The notes under the pieces: model-generated
What the model saw: only the letters and a program-made list of their open reading frames with translations
Told to the model about the DNA's origin: nothing
Databases searched by the model: none
Program-made: the position numbers and the translations under genes
Part shown: one piece after another, positions 48,401 to 61,100 of the stretch
Numbering within the stretch: the first letter of the stretch is position 1
Layout of the letters: each line of letters starts with the position of its first letter
Assembly (NCBI GenBank): GCA_905221605.1
Contig: CAJNDS010000039.1
Span: forward strand, 1-64,000
Direction of reading: 5' to 3'
Length of the DNA stretch: 64,000 nucleotides
Source: Symbiodinium natans
Taxonomy: Eukaryota; Sar; Dinophyceae; Suessiales; Symbiodiniaceae

Positions 48401-51400
48401 ACGTTGGGGCTCATGCAAAAGAAAAGGCTTCGTTTAACCCTCCGGGGGTTCGTCAAAGGATTCGGGGAAGGCGGCCTGGTTGTCTGTGGTGCACCTGTCC
48501 AAGTACTCGGTACTAACTAGAGATGGTGTTCGCGTTGTCCTGGCTTTGGAGTGACTAAAGCACTGTTCCGCGTGATAATCAGGTGCCTACGGTCGGGGGT
48601 GTGAGCCCTAACCCCTACACTCCTAGCAACGCTGGTCTAGATTCTTCTTCATCCTAAGCTCGAATTTGATTTTAAGAGCATCTTTGCGGAACTCTTTTGT
48701 GTTGACAGGGTCAAGGATGCCAAGGCACGAGAGCCCGGAAGATTTCAGTTGTCAAGGCGACATCTCCGCGTTTTCCGACTCGTTGTTTCTGACTCGGGCC
48801 CCACCCTGAAAATTTCTTGTTTTGTCTGCTATGCCTGCTACGTTTCCTGAAAAAGGCGCTCAAAGGAACATGGTTTCTGGATCCTCTTCTTTTGGTCCAA
48901 TCCGCAATGGAGCGAAGCCCTCAAGGCCCCACGTCGGCTATTCGTTGCGCCCTTCAACATGTAGGGTTGATCAGGGGATCCCCAATGCCAAGCAACCCCG
49001 CATCTTCAGTGAACGTTGCGCGAGCCTTTCAACGACTCCCCGGGCAACAGCCAGGCCCAACCCTTTCGAGGGCCGAATAGATGACAAGGCGCGTTGCAAT
49101 GGCCCTCTCCCTTTACTTTTCCTCTCTTCTCGCTCGGTATATCTATATATATGAATATATATATATATTTTTTTTTTATACATACATATATATGTATCTG
49201 GTCAGCCCTCCCCCCATCAGAAAAAACACAAACGCCAAATTTTCCTTTCCCCCCGGACACGCACCCGTGCTGAAAACCTTGGCAAGCGCGGTAAAAATCG
49301 ACTTTTCCCGATAAAGGATTCTCGATGCTTCTCCAAGGAGGCTTTGCGTAGTCAACCTCCCCCCAAGCCGCGTTAAAACTAACAGTGTCTATATGTGTTG
49401 CTCATGATTGGTTCTGAAATGTATGTCGTATATAAGCATTCTGAAAAATGGTCGACCAGTCTTCTTGCCTGTCTCAACGAGAACTGTTTGATGGATCAGG
49501 TCCAACATCGAATGATTAGAATATCGTGAGGCTTCTTTTTATGACTACTGCATCGATAATCAGAATACGAATAATCTCCTTAAAGCTTTCATAATGTACG
49601 GACAGAAACAACAAATTTCACATATTTCAACAAATCTTATCATAATGTAGTGTTCATAACTACTTAACATATGGCTATATGACTTATACAAATACTTGAT
49701 TTTTATTTAGTATAGTCAGTACCACGGATACGATTCATCTACAATTTTAACTGTTGCATCTGATGTACTTAATTATTCTAAGATAGACAATCTTCTTGAT
49801 GAATAAATGCGATAATATAGCTATCGTAACCATTGGCATTCACACAAGGCAAGAAGCTGATCAAGTTCCGTTCCGTTCCGGCCTTCCGTTCCGGCCTCCG
49901 GGGTGGCAAATGGCCCCCCGCCCCTAGTGATCGAAACCCAACCCTTCGGCAGTCGGGAATTACAATGTTGATTATATGCCGTATAGGCTTCAGAATCAGG
50001 ATTCATTTGATCCTTATGACCTTATTATATCAGTATATAGTGAAAGTAGTTAAGAGAACGAGCATAGTGTTGATAAGTAATGTAAGAGGTACATCTGATA
50101 CACACGATCCTACTGATGCAATTAGTATACTAATACCTAAGATTTGATCGTCGAATTATACTGTGACATACCCTTCGGAATTAATACAAGGCATTGAGCT
50201 TACTTTTATTATGTTCGTTATATTCAGAGCAGTCATTATTCTCAGTATGCATTTTATCCTTATGACCCGAGTCATCATAAGTTTCAGTGTATCGGTTTGT
50301 GTTCACTCGCTGCATTCATTCTAGTGATGAGTATACTTCATCTTTCTGCATGTTCATTATACTCAATTTATTCTGTGTATTCGTTATACATTTTGTTCAT
50401 TGTATTTGTTCGGTTCGATGGATTCAATGTACACACTGTGCAACTTGTATTGCTTTTTCGACAGAGTTTAACTAACGGGGGTAGTTACACTAGTCATAGT
50501 CAGTTCAGTAATTATGTTTTCTTAATCTTTGCATCACCCGGAAACCCCAAACAACATGTCAGGCTCTGCAGGGATTCCGAGGACAATATACTGGAGAAAA
50601 TACACCTCAAACAACTCATGTTTTCAAGCTTGATTCTCAAGGGCATCAGGGCCACTGTGTTGTGCTAGTTATATGCAGTACAGCAGAACCACCATGATAA
50701 TTGTAAACGCTTGCGCGCGTCGCCTCGGCAGCCGGGCCGGCCCACGGACAGGAAAGGAAAGAGGGTTTCTGGTCAGGAAGCGGGGAGGGTTTTCTGGCAG
50801 GTGCCAGATCGGTTTCAGGGGCAGGAGTCTCGGGCAGGTCCCAGGGGGGGTTTCAAGGGGGGGTCCCAGGTTTGCAGCTCCTCCAAGCGATTGGGGGGCG
50901 TCCCACAGGCCGGGGGGTGGGGTCAGCCACAAAATTTTGTGCGGGGGAAGGGTTCGCTTCTCGGCAGGAAGCCGAGGCGAATCAGTATTCAATGTTTTCT
51001 TGTCCAGTTCTAGGCTGCTTATGTGGGGTGTGGTGGGGGGGGTACCCGGATCCAAGATAATCTTCTTGAGAACGCGTGACCGAAATAATTCATGTTTTAA
51101 GTTTCGCTTATCGGGGGGGGGAGGTGCATGTGATCGCTTGAGAGAAGATGTTTCGTACGAAACACAACATACGTAAAACATATGACACGTCGGGAAGCCT
51201 AGCTTGAGATGAGGTGTTGTGGCTTCAGTCCAAGATCCACAGGCCTGTTTGTCCAAAAGTCCATGTTTTTTGTGCTTTTGGACATATAGACCTGACAATC
51301 TTGGACTGTTGGACTTTTGGACTCATGCGCCTGAGAATCTTGGATTGTTGGACTTGTGGACCTTCAGACTTGAGACTTCTGGAGTCTTCGACTATTGACC

Positions 51401-52077
51401 CACCCCAGCCACGACAGGCACGCGTCATGGGAGGGGGGGGGGGGGGTGGAGCAAAAATACCAGTATATGTGTGTGTGCATATAAATACATATATGTATAT
51501 TTATTTATTATTGGTTTTTTAGTCTCTCGCGCTCTCGCTCTCTCGCTCTCTCGCTCTCTCGCTCTCTCGCTCTCTCGCTCTCTCGCTCTCTCGCTCTCTC
51601 GCTCTCTCGCTCTCTCGCTCTCTCGCTCTCTCGCTCTCTCGCTCTACCTCTTTCTCTCGTGGTCCCCCACTTTTCAATGTGTGGCCGCCCTCTCCATTCG
51701 CAGGGCCCCACGCAATGGCCCTGTGGGCCCGGCTGGGAGGGACGCCGTGGGCCCCATCCTTCCTGGGAGGCGCGAGAGAAGGGCTCTAAAATCAATGACC
51801 CTTCTTGTGTTTTAGGGATCTCTCTGAGCTGAGAAAATAATTGCTTCGCGATATATGTTTATAGAAATATATACATCAATTTGAGTCGCTCTCTTTTTTG
51901 GACTCAAAAGAGTGCTTGCTTGAAGCCCCACTTGTGTTTGTTTCTTCTTTCCTCAGAGGGGCCTGGCTGGGCTGCCCGCTCGGTGGAGTCCGCCCCGGTG
52001 CACGGCCAAGGCCTTAGAACGAGAGCTCAGCCCGAGCTCAGCCCGAGAGAGCCTCTCCCCCCCGTCCCCTCTCTTTA

Positions 52078-52139
<62 letters not shown>

Positions 52140-55100
52140 GAGAGCTCCCCACTCTCTTACAGCTTATTCCACTTATATCCACTTACATCCACTTGTATTC
52201 ACCTTGACACTCTCAGACTAAAAAAAGCACTTCACTTGTACACTTTTTGTCAGCAGAGCGCCGTCTTCTCAGCAGATACTTCACTCTCAGAGGCCGTTGT
52301 CCCTTCTGGAGCCCAAAAGAACCCCCCTTCCTTTAGAGGTCATCGCCTCTACAAGACGGGCGATCTCGTGCGTTGGACGGAGGATGGATCCCTGAACTAC
52401 TTCGGTCGAATCGACGGCCAGGTGAGAAGCTGATGCTGTAACATGCTGATGATGGCTGACATGCGCTGCTGACGGCGGACTCTCGTTTGTTTTCAGTTTG
52501 GAGGTCAAGATCAGGGGTCAGCGGATCGAAGTTGGCGAGATCGAGGCGAGACTGCTCCAACACCAGGCCAGGCTTCAAAGGGCTTCAAAGTGTTTGGACA
52601 CTGGCCGGAGTGCATTGACATGACACGAGCCGCTGCACTTGGATGATTTCCTGGTGCGACACGCTGAGCTAGCGAGTCCAAGACCAAGCCTGGCGGCGCG
52701 TCAACGTGAGATAGAAAGCCAGTGATTGCACATCGGCACTTCGGTCAAAGTCTCCACTGGGTCATACGGGCATCATGAAACCCAAAGGCCGCTCGCTAAG
52801 AACCACGACTCGAATCCATAGAATCCATAGAAGTCCCGTTCGTGAATCTTCAGCTCACCAGACCCAATTTCATGATGGGATGTTCCTCTTATGCTGCAGC
52901 GTCGTGCTTCAGGGGAGCATTTCTGCGGAGATCGTCGCTTTGCGTTTTTCTGCATGTTCATGTGAGCGTGAGCAGAGGCTGTCCGCGAATGTGTGGTCCA
53001 TTGCCACTCACTACCTGACCACGACAAAGTCCTCGTGGGATACTGGACTCCCAAAGCAGGACGACTGGGACCGTCACAGTTTTTTTTTGCATCTGCACTG
53101 AGTCACTGAGCCATCACTGAGCCATCATTCTCCAACTTGATCAGGAGTTGAATCTGCTGAATCTGCTGATCTGGAGCAGCATTTGCAAGCCACACTGCCA
53201 GAGTACATGGTTCCAAAGGCCAGGCCATGCCACGTTGCCAGCCACATTGAGCCACATTGAACTCCACATTGAGCCACATTGCTTTTGTGGGATCCACTCT
53301 GCTTTCCTCTCAAGTCTTTGGTTTGTGTATGTTTGTGTCCTCAGAGAGCAATATGCCTAATGCGCGGTGCCGATAAGTGTTGAAACCTGGCCTTGATATT
53401 TTGTTCGAGCAGGGCTTGGCTGCTTGTGAGAAGTAGTTTCGAGATGCCAAGGCAATATTTGGACAGGGGTAGGTTCCGTATGAGACGAGAAAGGGTGGAT
53501 TCCGCATACGGGGTTTGAGGCAATGAAAGGAAGCATGTATGTCAGAGAAGGTGGCTTCCGGATAAGGCAGTTTATGCAAGAGAAGGGGGGGTCGGGGGTT
53601 CCGGATCAGGCTGTTCTTGACGAAAAGGTGGGCCTGGCATGAGATGCGTGCGACCCTTTTAACACTTCGCGGCAGCAGGAAAGGAAAAGCTTGTTTGGGC
53701 ACCCCAACCTTCCTAAACTTTGAGAAAGTGTCAAGTAGGAGCCAGAAAGACGCATGCTTCTAGGCCCCACAGGGTCGTGAGGCGGTCCCTGAAGACGGCC
53801 TTCGTTTTGCGTGTTTTCTTAGGGTGAGGCTCTCAGTTCCTCCAAACACAAAAATCATGTGTAAAATGCGTCGAGAGGTCCGAGCCTTTTTGGTCTTGTG
53901 CAGTCCTGTCGAGGGGATTCTACATTCTACCTGCCCTTTGCGGGGCCTCCTCGCAGGGCCCCAGGGCCGTCGGAGCAATGCAGGAACCTCCTCAACACAT
54001 CTCGGGAGGTACTTTTTTTCGTCACATGATCGTAAATTGCACGTTCTTGTACCTGAGTAGAAACAACTGCAGTGGGTTCGGAGTAGGTTTTCATCAAGAT
54101 GGACCAGCTGGCCCTGACGGCCAATGGTAAAGTTGACCGACGAGCTCTACCTCCACCCACATTTACGCCAGCCCACGATGAGGCCATTCTTGCGATTGCA
54201 AAAGCAGAGCACACCATGGCAAATCGCATTTGCAGTTTTGTTTGCACAGCAACGATACTATCGCAATTCAGACAAGGGGGTGTCCGCGTTAAGGTGCCGG
54301 GGCGCACAGATTGCTCGGGTCAGCTTGAGGCCAGCGAAGGGTCTCCGTGCTTTGTTTTTTTGTGCCTCTTTGATGTTGCTCCCTGTTTTTTTCCACTTCT
54401 TGCAAGCACCAGAAGGACGTAGATTTTGACGTGAAAGCGATATGTGGGACCGAGAAGAGGCCGCGCTGCAGTCGGCCTTCGCCGCGGTCCTGGGCAGAAA
54501 GGCATCCGAGGCCAGAGCAGGGTGCGGCGTAGAATCGCTTCTTGAGCGGAACCCATGGGCAGGGATGACACGCTCTTGGGAGTTTTTGTGAAAGTGCTCT
54601 TGAGCCCTTCGAGGTGCCTGTTGCGGCATCCTTCTTCGCGCTGGGTGGGCACTCCCTCTCCGTGGGACAGCTTGTCAACAGGATCCGCCGAGAGCTAAGG
54701 CTCAACGCTGCCATTGCGGATGTCTACAGCGCGCCGAGCGTTCAGCAGCTTGCCGTCCGACTGCTTCCTGCACACACTGCCTCCACCAGAGATGTGACGG
54801 ACGCGGGCACACCACCTGCGCCACCTGCGCCATCTGGCCAGAGCCGCTATCCTGCCTCCTTCCAGCAGCTGTCGCTCCAACGAATGTCCAGTGTGAGCAC
54901 AGCGGCCTCGGCGGCCCTGAACTTGGCATTTTGCTGCCATGCCCGAGCCTCAGTTTCGCATGTGTTCGCGTGCCTTTGCCTCGGTGCTCACAGAGCCCAT
55001 ATGGATTGCGGAGAGTGCCATTTAACCTGCCAGTACCTGCCAATCCGAGTGAGGGATAGTCGGATATATTCGGATCTTCATCTCGTGGACGGGTACTCGA

Positions 55101-58100
55101 ATACTCGCTCTCCAAGGTGCGGGGATCACTGGATGTCTCGGTGCTGCAGGAGGCCTTCCGCGCGCTGTGCGCTCGCCACGACGCCCTCCGCAGCGTCTTC
55201 GCTCCTTCGGAGCCTCTTTCAGAGTCCACTGCAGAGTGCACTGCAGAGAAGGAGGCTCAAAACGAAGAGCCGGGTCCGGAGGCTCAGTCTCAGGCAGTTT
55301 CTGTCCGTCTCATTTCGGCGGAGGATTGCCTGGACTTCCGTCACATTCCTCACATCGAAAGCTCGGAGTTTGAGTTGGATTGGCTCTTGGATGAGCAGTA
55401 CAAGGTCTTCGATCTGGAGGCTGGGCCTCTTTGCAGGGTCCGCATCTTGCAGGAGAAAGCGGAGGCAGACGCGTGGATTCTTCACTGGACGCTCCATCAC
55501 GTGAGCGCGGACTTGTGGAGCTACACCGTCCTCTTGAAGGACTTGGAATGGGCCTACGAGTCCTACAAGCTGTCCGGTGCGGTCACTTGGCCGAGCCCGG
55601 CCCCACAGTACAGGTCCCTCGCTCGCACCGCAGCACCTTTCACATCCTCTTTACCTTCTGTAGGACGCTGCGGGAGTGTTGTGGGCTTGAGTAGGCCTTT
55701 CAAATCCGGCCCAGGGACTACGCACTGCAGGAGGCGCAGTGGCTGCGCTCCGAGGAAGGGGAGAGGGGCCGAAGCTACTGGCAACAGAAGCTCCAACGGC
55801 CCCCGCCAGTGCTGGATCTGCCTGGAGCGATGCCAAGTGGGCCAAGTGAGCGAAAGGCGACCTTCAAGGGTAGCAAACTGGACACTTGGCAGAGGGCGAA
55901 GCTGCTGCCTTTCCTGTTTTTGCGTCTGTCATGCAACCCTCTTGCATCTGTCTTGCATCTTCCAGTGAGACACGTCAGAAAGGCAACTGAGATCAACATG
56001 GTCAACTCAGGGTCGAAGATATGATGGATGATAAAGGGGATAAAAGGCCTCAAGGTCACTCACAGTGAACCAACCAGATTGTATTCGCTGTGTTTGGCAT
56101 GCTTAGGTTTTGGAGTGATCAACTGTCGGGGTGTCGTTGCAGGCCCTGTCCTTGTCCTTGTGGCGGTTGTGGCGGTGTTGGCACTGTTGTGGCAATGTGT
56201 GCCTTGCTGTTGAGGATTTCGAAGTGTCCGCAGAGCTCTCGGAAGCCCTTCGCGGCCTTGGACAACGTTGCCAAGCCTCACTACACTCTACGCTCCTGAC
56301 TGCATGGATGGTGCTCCTGAGCCGATATGGCCAGGACACGGGCTCTTACCGATAATCGTGGTGTTCAATGTGTTCATTCGTACCGGTTGCTATGGAACCG
56401 ACCGATGCAATCGATCTCTTGCAAGATCGAAGACGCCTAGCGGCGAATCAGCGGCCGCTCCCCAAGATTGTCGGCAAGGGTAGCCGGGTCCAGGGCGTGT
56501 CCGAGGAAGGGTCCGAGATGCTCCTGATGCGCGCCCGCCGCTAGGACTCCTGATCACACACTGGGCTAGGCCATGGGGCCGCTGATGCTGATGATGTGCG
56601 CCTCGTGCCGCTGATGCTGCTGATGCGCGCCCTCTTTGGGGCACGGGAAAGGCTTGCGTGGGGTGCTGGAAAAAAAAGACATGGACGCAGCCCTGGACAC
56701 CCTTCAAATCGGTTGGGGGGCGCGAAGGACCCCAGCTGATGCTGATGATGCGCCCCCAGGCCCGCCAAGGACCCCCAGCTGATGCTCATGATGCACCATG
56801 GCGCATCCAGATGCTCAGCTTGCAGCGGGCCAAGCAGCGGACCCAGTAGCATGGATCAAATCTAAAGCAGTGAAGAATAAAAGCTTTTAGTTCTTTGTCA
56901 TCCAGCTCGAGAAAAAAGCCTCATGTGTGCAGTGGAGCCAACACACGAGCGAGCAGCATGGCTCCTCCCCCGAGTCTGGAGAGTGGAGCGGCCTTTCACG
57001 GACGCACGGGGTCGGCAGTGTGATCACTGTTGAACCCACTTGGAGGTAGCAACCACAGGCATGTACGATAAAGTTCCATAGGACCTGCACAGATGACCCA
57101 TGACACCGACTGGCACCTGATTTTGTGTACTTACGGTAGAAGTCGGCCTTTTGCGACCAGGAGGAGGACATCTGCGTTGGTACCCCCATGGCCTGCCGCA
57201 CCACTGCGGAGTCTGAAGCGACCGCGGGCTACTTTGCGAACCCTCTTTGCATCCGCGCCACCGTGACGGGCAGTTATGAGAAGCTGCTGAGAGATGTGGC
57301 CAAGGACGTGGCAGAGGCCCTGCAGCATCAGCGGGTGCCGCTCAGCTTTGTTTGCGACGACTTGGGTTTGGATCTGCGCGGGCTGCTCCAGCCTCTTTTT
57401 GTACCTCGGCTGCAACTTGCTAGAGGGACCAGTTGCTTGTTGCACGTCCCACGTTGGCAAGCCACGACGTTGAAAGCACTTCGAAGTTTTTCGATGAAGC
57501 CTGAAGGTGTTCCAGACTTGCCCGGACGAGCAGTATCAATCCTGCTTGCCGTCTTTCTTCATGGGCCACGAGGGGTCTGAGATGTCGTTGGGGTCCTTGC
57601 GCTTAGAGTCCATGGGGCTCGGACTGCGCTTTGCCCAATTCGACTTGGCGCTTGTGCTGGCGACGGCCATGGATGGCCACATCATCGGCAGCTTCCAGTA
57701 CAGTACCGCATCGTACACGCGCGAGGCGACCCTCCGCCTGCAGGTCCAGTACTTGAAAATTCTGCAAGCCATGACGAAGGATCCTTTGAAGGATGTTGGC
57801 CAACTTCCACTCTTTGCGGAAGAGGACAGATCTCCGAATCACACGGGAGTGTAGTATCTTGCGTAGAATATAGAGGGTGTGCAGGACTTGAGCAAACTGA
57901 GTAAGCTGAGCAAGCGGAGCAAACCAACGAAACACGCTGAGATGCTGCAAAGGGCGCAAAACCGACTCGGCGGTGCCACAAATGGACCCCGCCAAAGACA
58001 TTCGGACTCCGTTGGGCTCTGTTAGCCTACAATATTCCGACCTCATCCGGTGTGCTTTGACTTGTAAAGAGGTTTCTGGACTCTTAAGTCTTGTTGCAGA

Positions 58101-61100
58101 CATCTACAGCATTGGAGACGAGCGCTACAAATGGAGGCATTCCTCTGGCAAATTCGGCTCATTGTATTGTAAAGCGATTCCGTCAAGATCCCAAAGAAAG
58201 GAAAGCGATACATCCTGTTTCTTTTGTTTGGGGTGTGTCTTGCTTTACGAAATGGGGGCTTATTCGGATGTTATCTTTTCGCCCAAGCCCTAATTATATA
58301 CACCCCCAGATCCCCAGAAAGTTACAGGGACTGCCGGGAAAAACCTCGGTTTTTGGGATTTGCTGATGGCTCATTCTTCATGAGTAAGTTTGTCCAATGG
58401 CTGCACATGTAGTGTTCCACCAAACATACAGACCCCATCAAAGAACGTATGAATGCTACGTGTATTTCTATCGACATTTTAATATTCCCAGCGTCTACAT
58501 AGCTCGATCGACTCGATCGAACCGTTTATTCATTTGTGAGTATCGACGGGAGTTCTTTTGAAAGTTGAGCCGCATGTGCTGCTGATGCAGTTCTTTCGTT
58601 CTAGAGAAAGAGCCCAAAGCCCCACCGATTGGGTGTTGCCATGCCCGCCCTGTCAACAAATGTCAAAAAAGCTTCGGCCGGGTGGCTCCAGGATCTGGCA
58701 GAGCTACGACGCCGCGTGACGAGCCCGTGGCTTCAGGCCTTGTCGGTGCTGGGGTTAGCTGTGACCCTGAGTGCGCGAGTGTTTGCGCGCCCGCCTGCGC
58801 CATGGTTGGTTCAGGGCTTCGTTTAACGCCTAGACCAGCACCCTCAATCGACCGACCATCTATCAGATAGTCGTGAATCGCACATGCCAGTGCGGCGCCC
58901 TGAGCTTTTCCCAAAAATCCCTAGAGCGCTGCGTGCTATTCGGCGTGAACTTAATTTTGAAGGACCGCCCGCACAAGCGGCATGGCTATCTGCGGCCACA
59001 CGCTTGCTACTAGCAGTACCAGCAGTCTTGAGGTGCCCGCAATGCAACAACCACAATGCGAATAAACGGCAGCACAGTGCGGCGAAATCTGCATATTTCG
59101 TCACATGCCCCCATTCTTTAGAGCGCTCTTCAGCCACAGCTGTTGTAGGACCTCCCCAACGAGTCCCTGCCGAGACTCGTGGAGTCACGCGCCGAAGAGA
59201 ACCCCAGCGCCTTCGCGGTGGTGAGCCCACAGGGGACCTACACCTTCGGCGAGGTGCTCCGGCGCGCGCAGCTCCTGGCCATGGCCCTGCTCGAGGCACC
59301 GACGGGACCCTCAAGGCACGGCTCCAGGCACGGCAGCTTCCAGGCCTGGCCAAACCGAAGTGGTAGCCAAGAGCTCAAGGCCCCCCTGGTGGACCTGGTG
59401 GAGTCGGAGTCTGACGACGTGGAATCCCCCAACTTGCTGGTTGGGCTCATGGTGAGTCCCGGGCCTTGGATGGTCTCGGGCCCCTTGGGCGCCTGGATTG
59501 CGGGACGGGGCTACTTTGCCCTGGACTCCTCGCATCCAACAGAGCGCATACAGCAGATGGTCCAGGATGCCCGGGCCCCAGTGGAGACATAATCGTTGAA
59601 GTTGGCAAAAACTCCCGAATTCAGATTTCATGCTAGTTTCCCACAGCTCCGCGGCAAGGCACAGCCGCAGTGCCTCGTTTGTGAGCGGCGGGTGCAGTCC
59701 GTCGCCAACTCCTTGGGCTGGCCAACCCTCGTGGTGGAGGAGTGTGGATTCATACTGACACAGTAGGACCAGCAGCGCTTCATTGGCTTCTGTTAATTTA
59801 GGTGTTAGGACCGTTAGGAACTAGCAAGGCGGAGGAGGAGGAGGAGGAGGAGGAGGAGGAGGAGGAGGAGGAGGAGGAGGAGGAGGAGGAGGAGGAGGAG
59901 GAGGAGGAGGAGGAGGAGGAGGTGAGCAGGGAAAACAGGACTTTCGTACTTGTGGGGTAGGCCAGACCAAGGATCCCGATTCCCGGCAGGTGTCCAAACA
60001 GCAACAAAATAAACGACTGGGACCTCTAGCGCCCACTTAAGTGGACTGGGATCTCTCCTACTCCCCTGCAGTCTCAGAATGCCCTCCCCATCGTTGAAGG
60101 AGTTGCAAAGCAGGCGCCAAGTCTGCTCGCAAGGGTGCTCTTGCAGATCTATTCGCTGTTGGGATGTGAAGCTTGGCACTGTGCACAGGCGCCCAGCATC
60201 ACCTTGGCCTTATCTTGAGGGGGAGGCACATGCAGTCCTTGTCTTCACAAGTGCCGCCCTCACACTTCAGATCATGCGGCCTTGCAGCACACTTGCACTC
60301 CGCTTCTTGTGGTCGTTTGCGGTATGCGGGTGCACTACCGCTTTCCATCCCGCAACTCAAGTCTCAGGTGGCTCTACTGGACGCCCGAAAGGCCTGAGAC
60401 TCTCCCCCTCTCCCCCTCTCCCCCTCTCCACCTCTCCCCCTCTCTCCCCCTCTCTCCCCCTCTCTTCCCCTCTCTCCCCCTCTCTCCCCCTCTCTCCCCC
60501 TCTCTCTCCCCCTCTCTCCCCCCTCTCTCCCTCTCTCTCCTTCTGTCTCCCCTCTCTCTCCCCCTCTCTCCCTCTCTCTCCCCTCCCTCTCTCTCTCGCT
60601 CTTCTCCTCTCTCCCTCTCTCTCCCTCTCTCTCCCTTCTCTCTCTCGCCCTCTCTCCCCTCTCTCTCCCCTCTTCCTCCTCTCTCCCTCTCTCTCCTCTC
60701 CGCTCTCCCTCTCTCTCCCTCTCTCTCCCTCTCTCTTCCCTCTCTCTCCCTCCCTCTCTCCCTTTCTCTCTCTCTCCTCTCTCTCTCTCCCTCTCTCTCC
60801 CTCTCTCTCCCTTTCTCTCTCTCCCTCTCTCTCCCTCTCTCGCTCTCTCACTCTGGCGGACTCGTTCAGGCGTTCTGCTTTCGATGCGGGCGGTGCTGAC
60901 GCACATCTTGTTCAGCAGCCGACACTTCGGCTTCAAACCTGGGCAGGCTCTTTACTTGCCAATGGCTTGAGCATGCTATCCACGCGGTGCAGCAGCAACA
61001 ACACTTCTTTTCTGCATGCTCGGCTTATCCAGGCAGCGCTGCAGCACACGTCATGGACATTCGATGCGTGCTGCCCTCGTCAGATTGCAGTTGGTTTAAC

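Larger units (their letters stand above)
43686..54165 (+). other. NRPS adenylation domain 1
   Basis: Linker VPREERQVLGSFNM (43686-43735) and SVLDLVAGAVAASPSHDAV start the domain. Next come LWALAGHLAAKAKQA (44421 on) and LGSVAILLGRGISMV (about 44568-44615). A3 is YILFTSGSTGVPK (46029-46070), joined across a GA-AG intron to GVLLTHQNVLAYTRWH (46169 on). A4 is LSFDASLA joined to EIWPTLSVGG (46341-46366 and 46425-46456). A5 is VNIYG joined across a GC-AG intron to PTECCVNV (47118-47132 and 47222-47245). A6/A7 is AAGYLNRSELTAAKFV (about 48037-48085). Then RLYKTGDLVRWTEDGSLNYF and GRIDGQ (52345-52421) joined to VKIRGQRIEVGEIEARLL (52504 on). A10 is LTANGKVDRRALP with the catalytic Lys (54111-54150). 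All catalytic motifs are intact. Confidence 0.85.
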
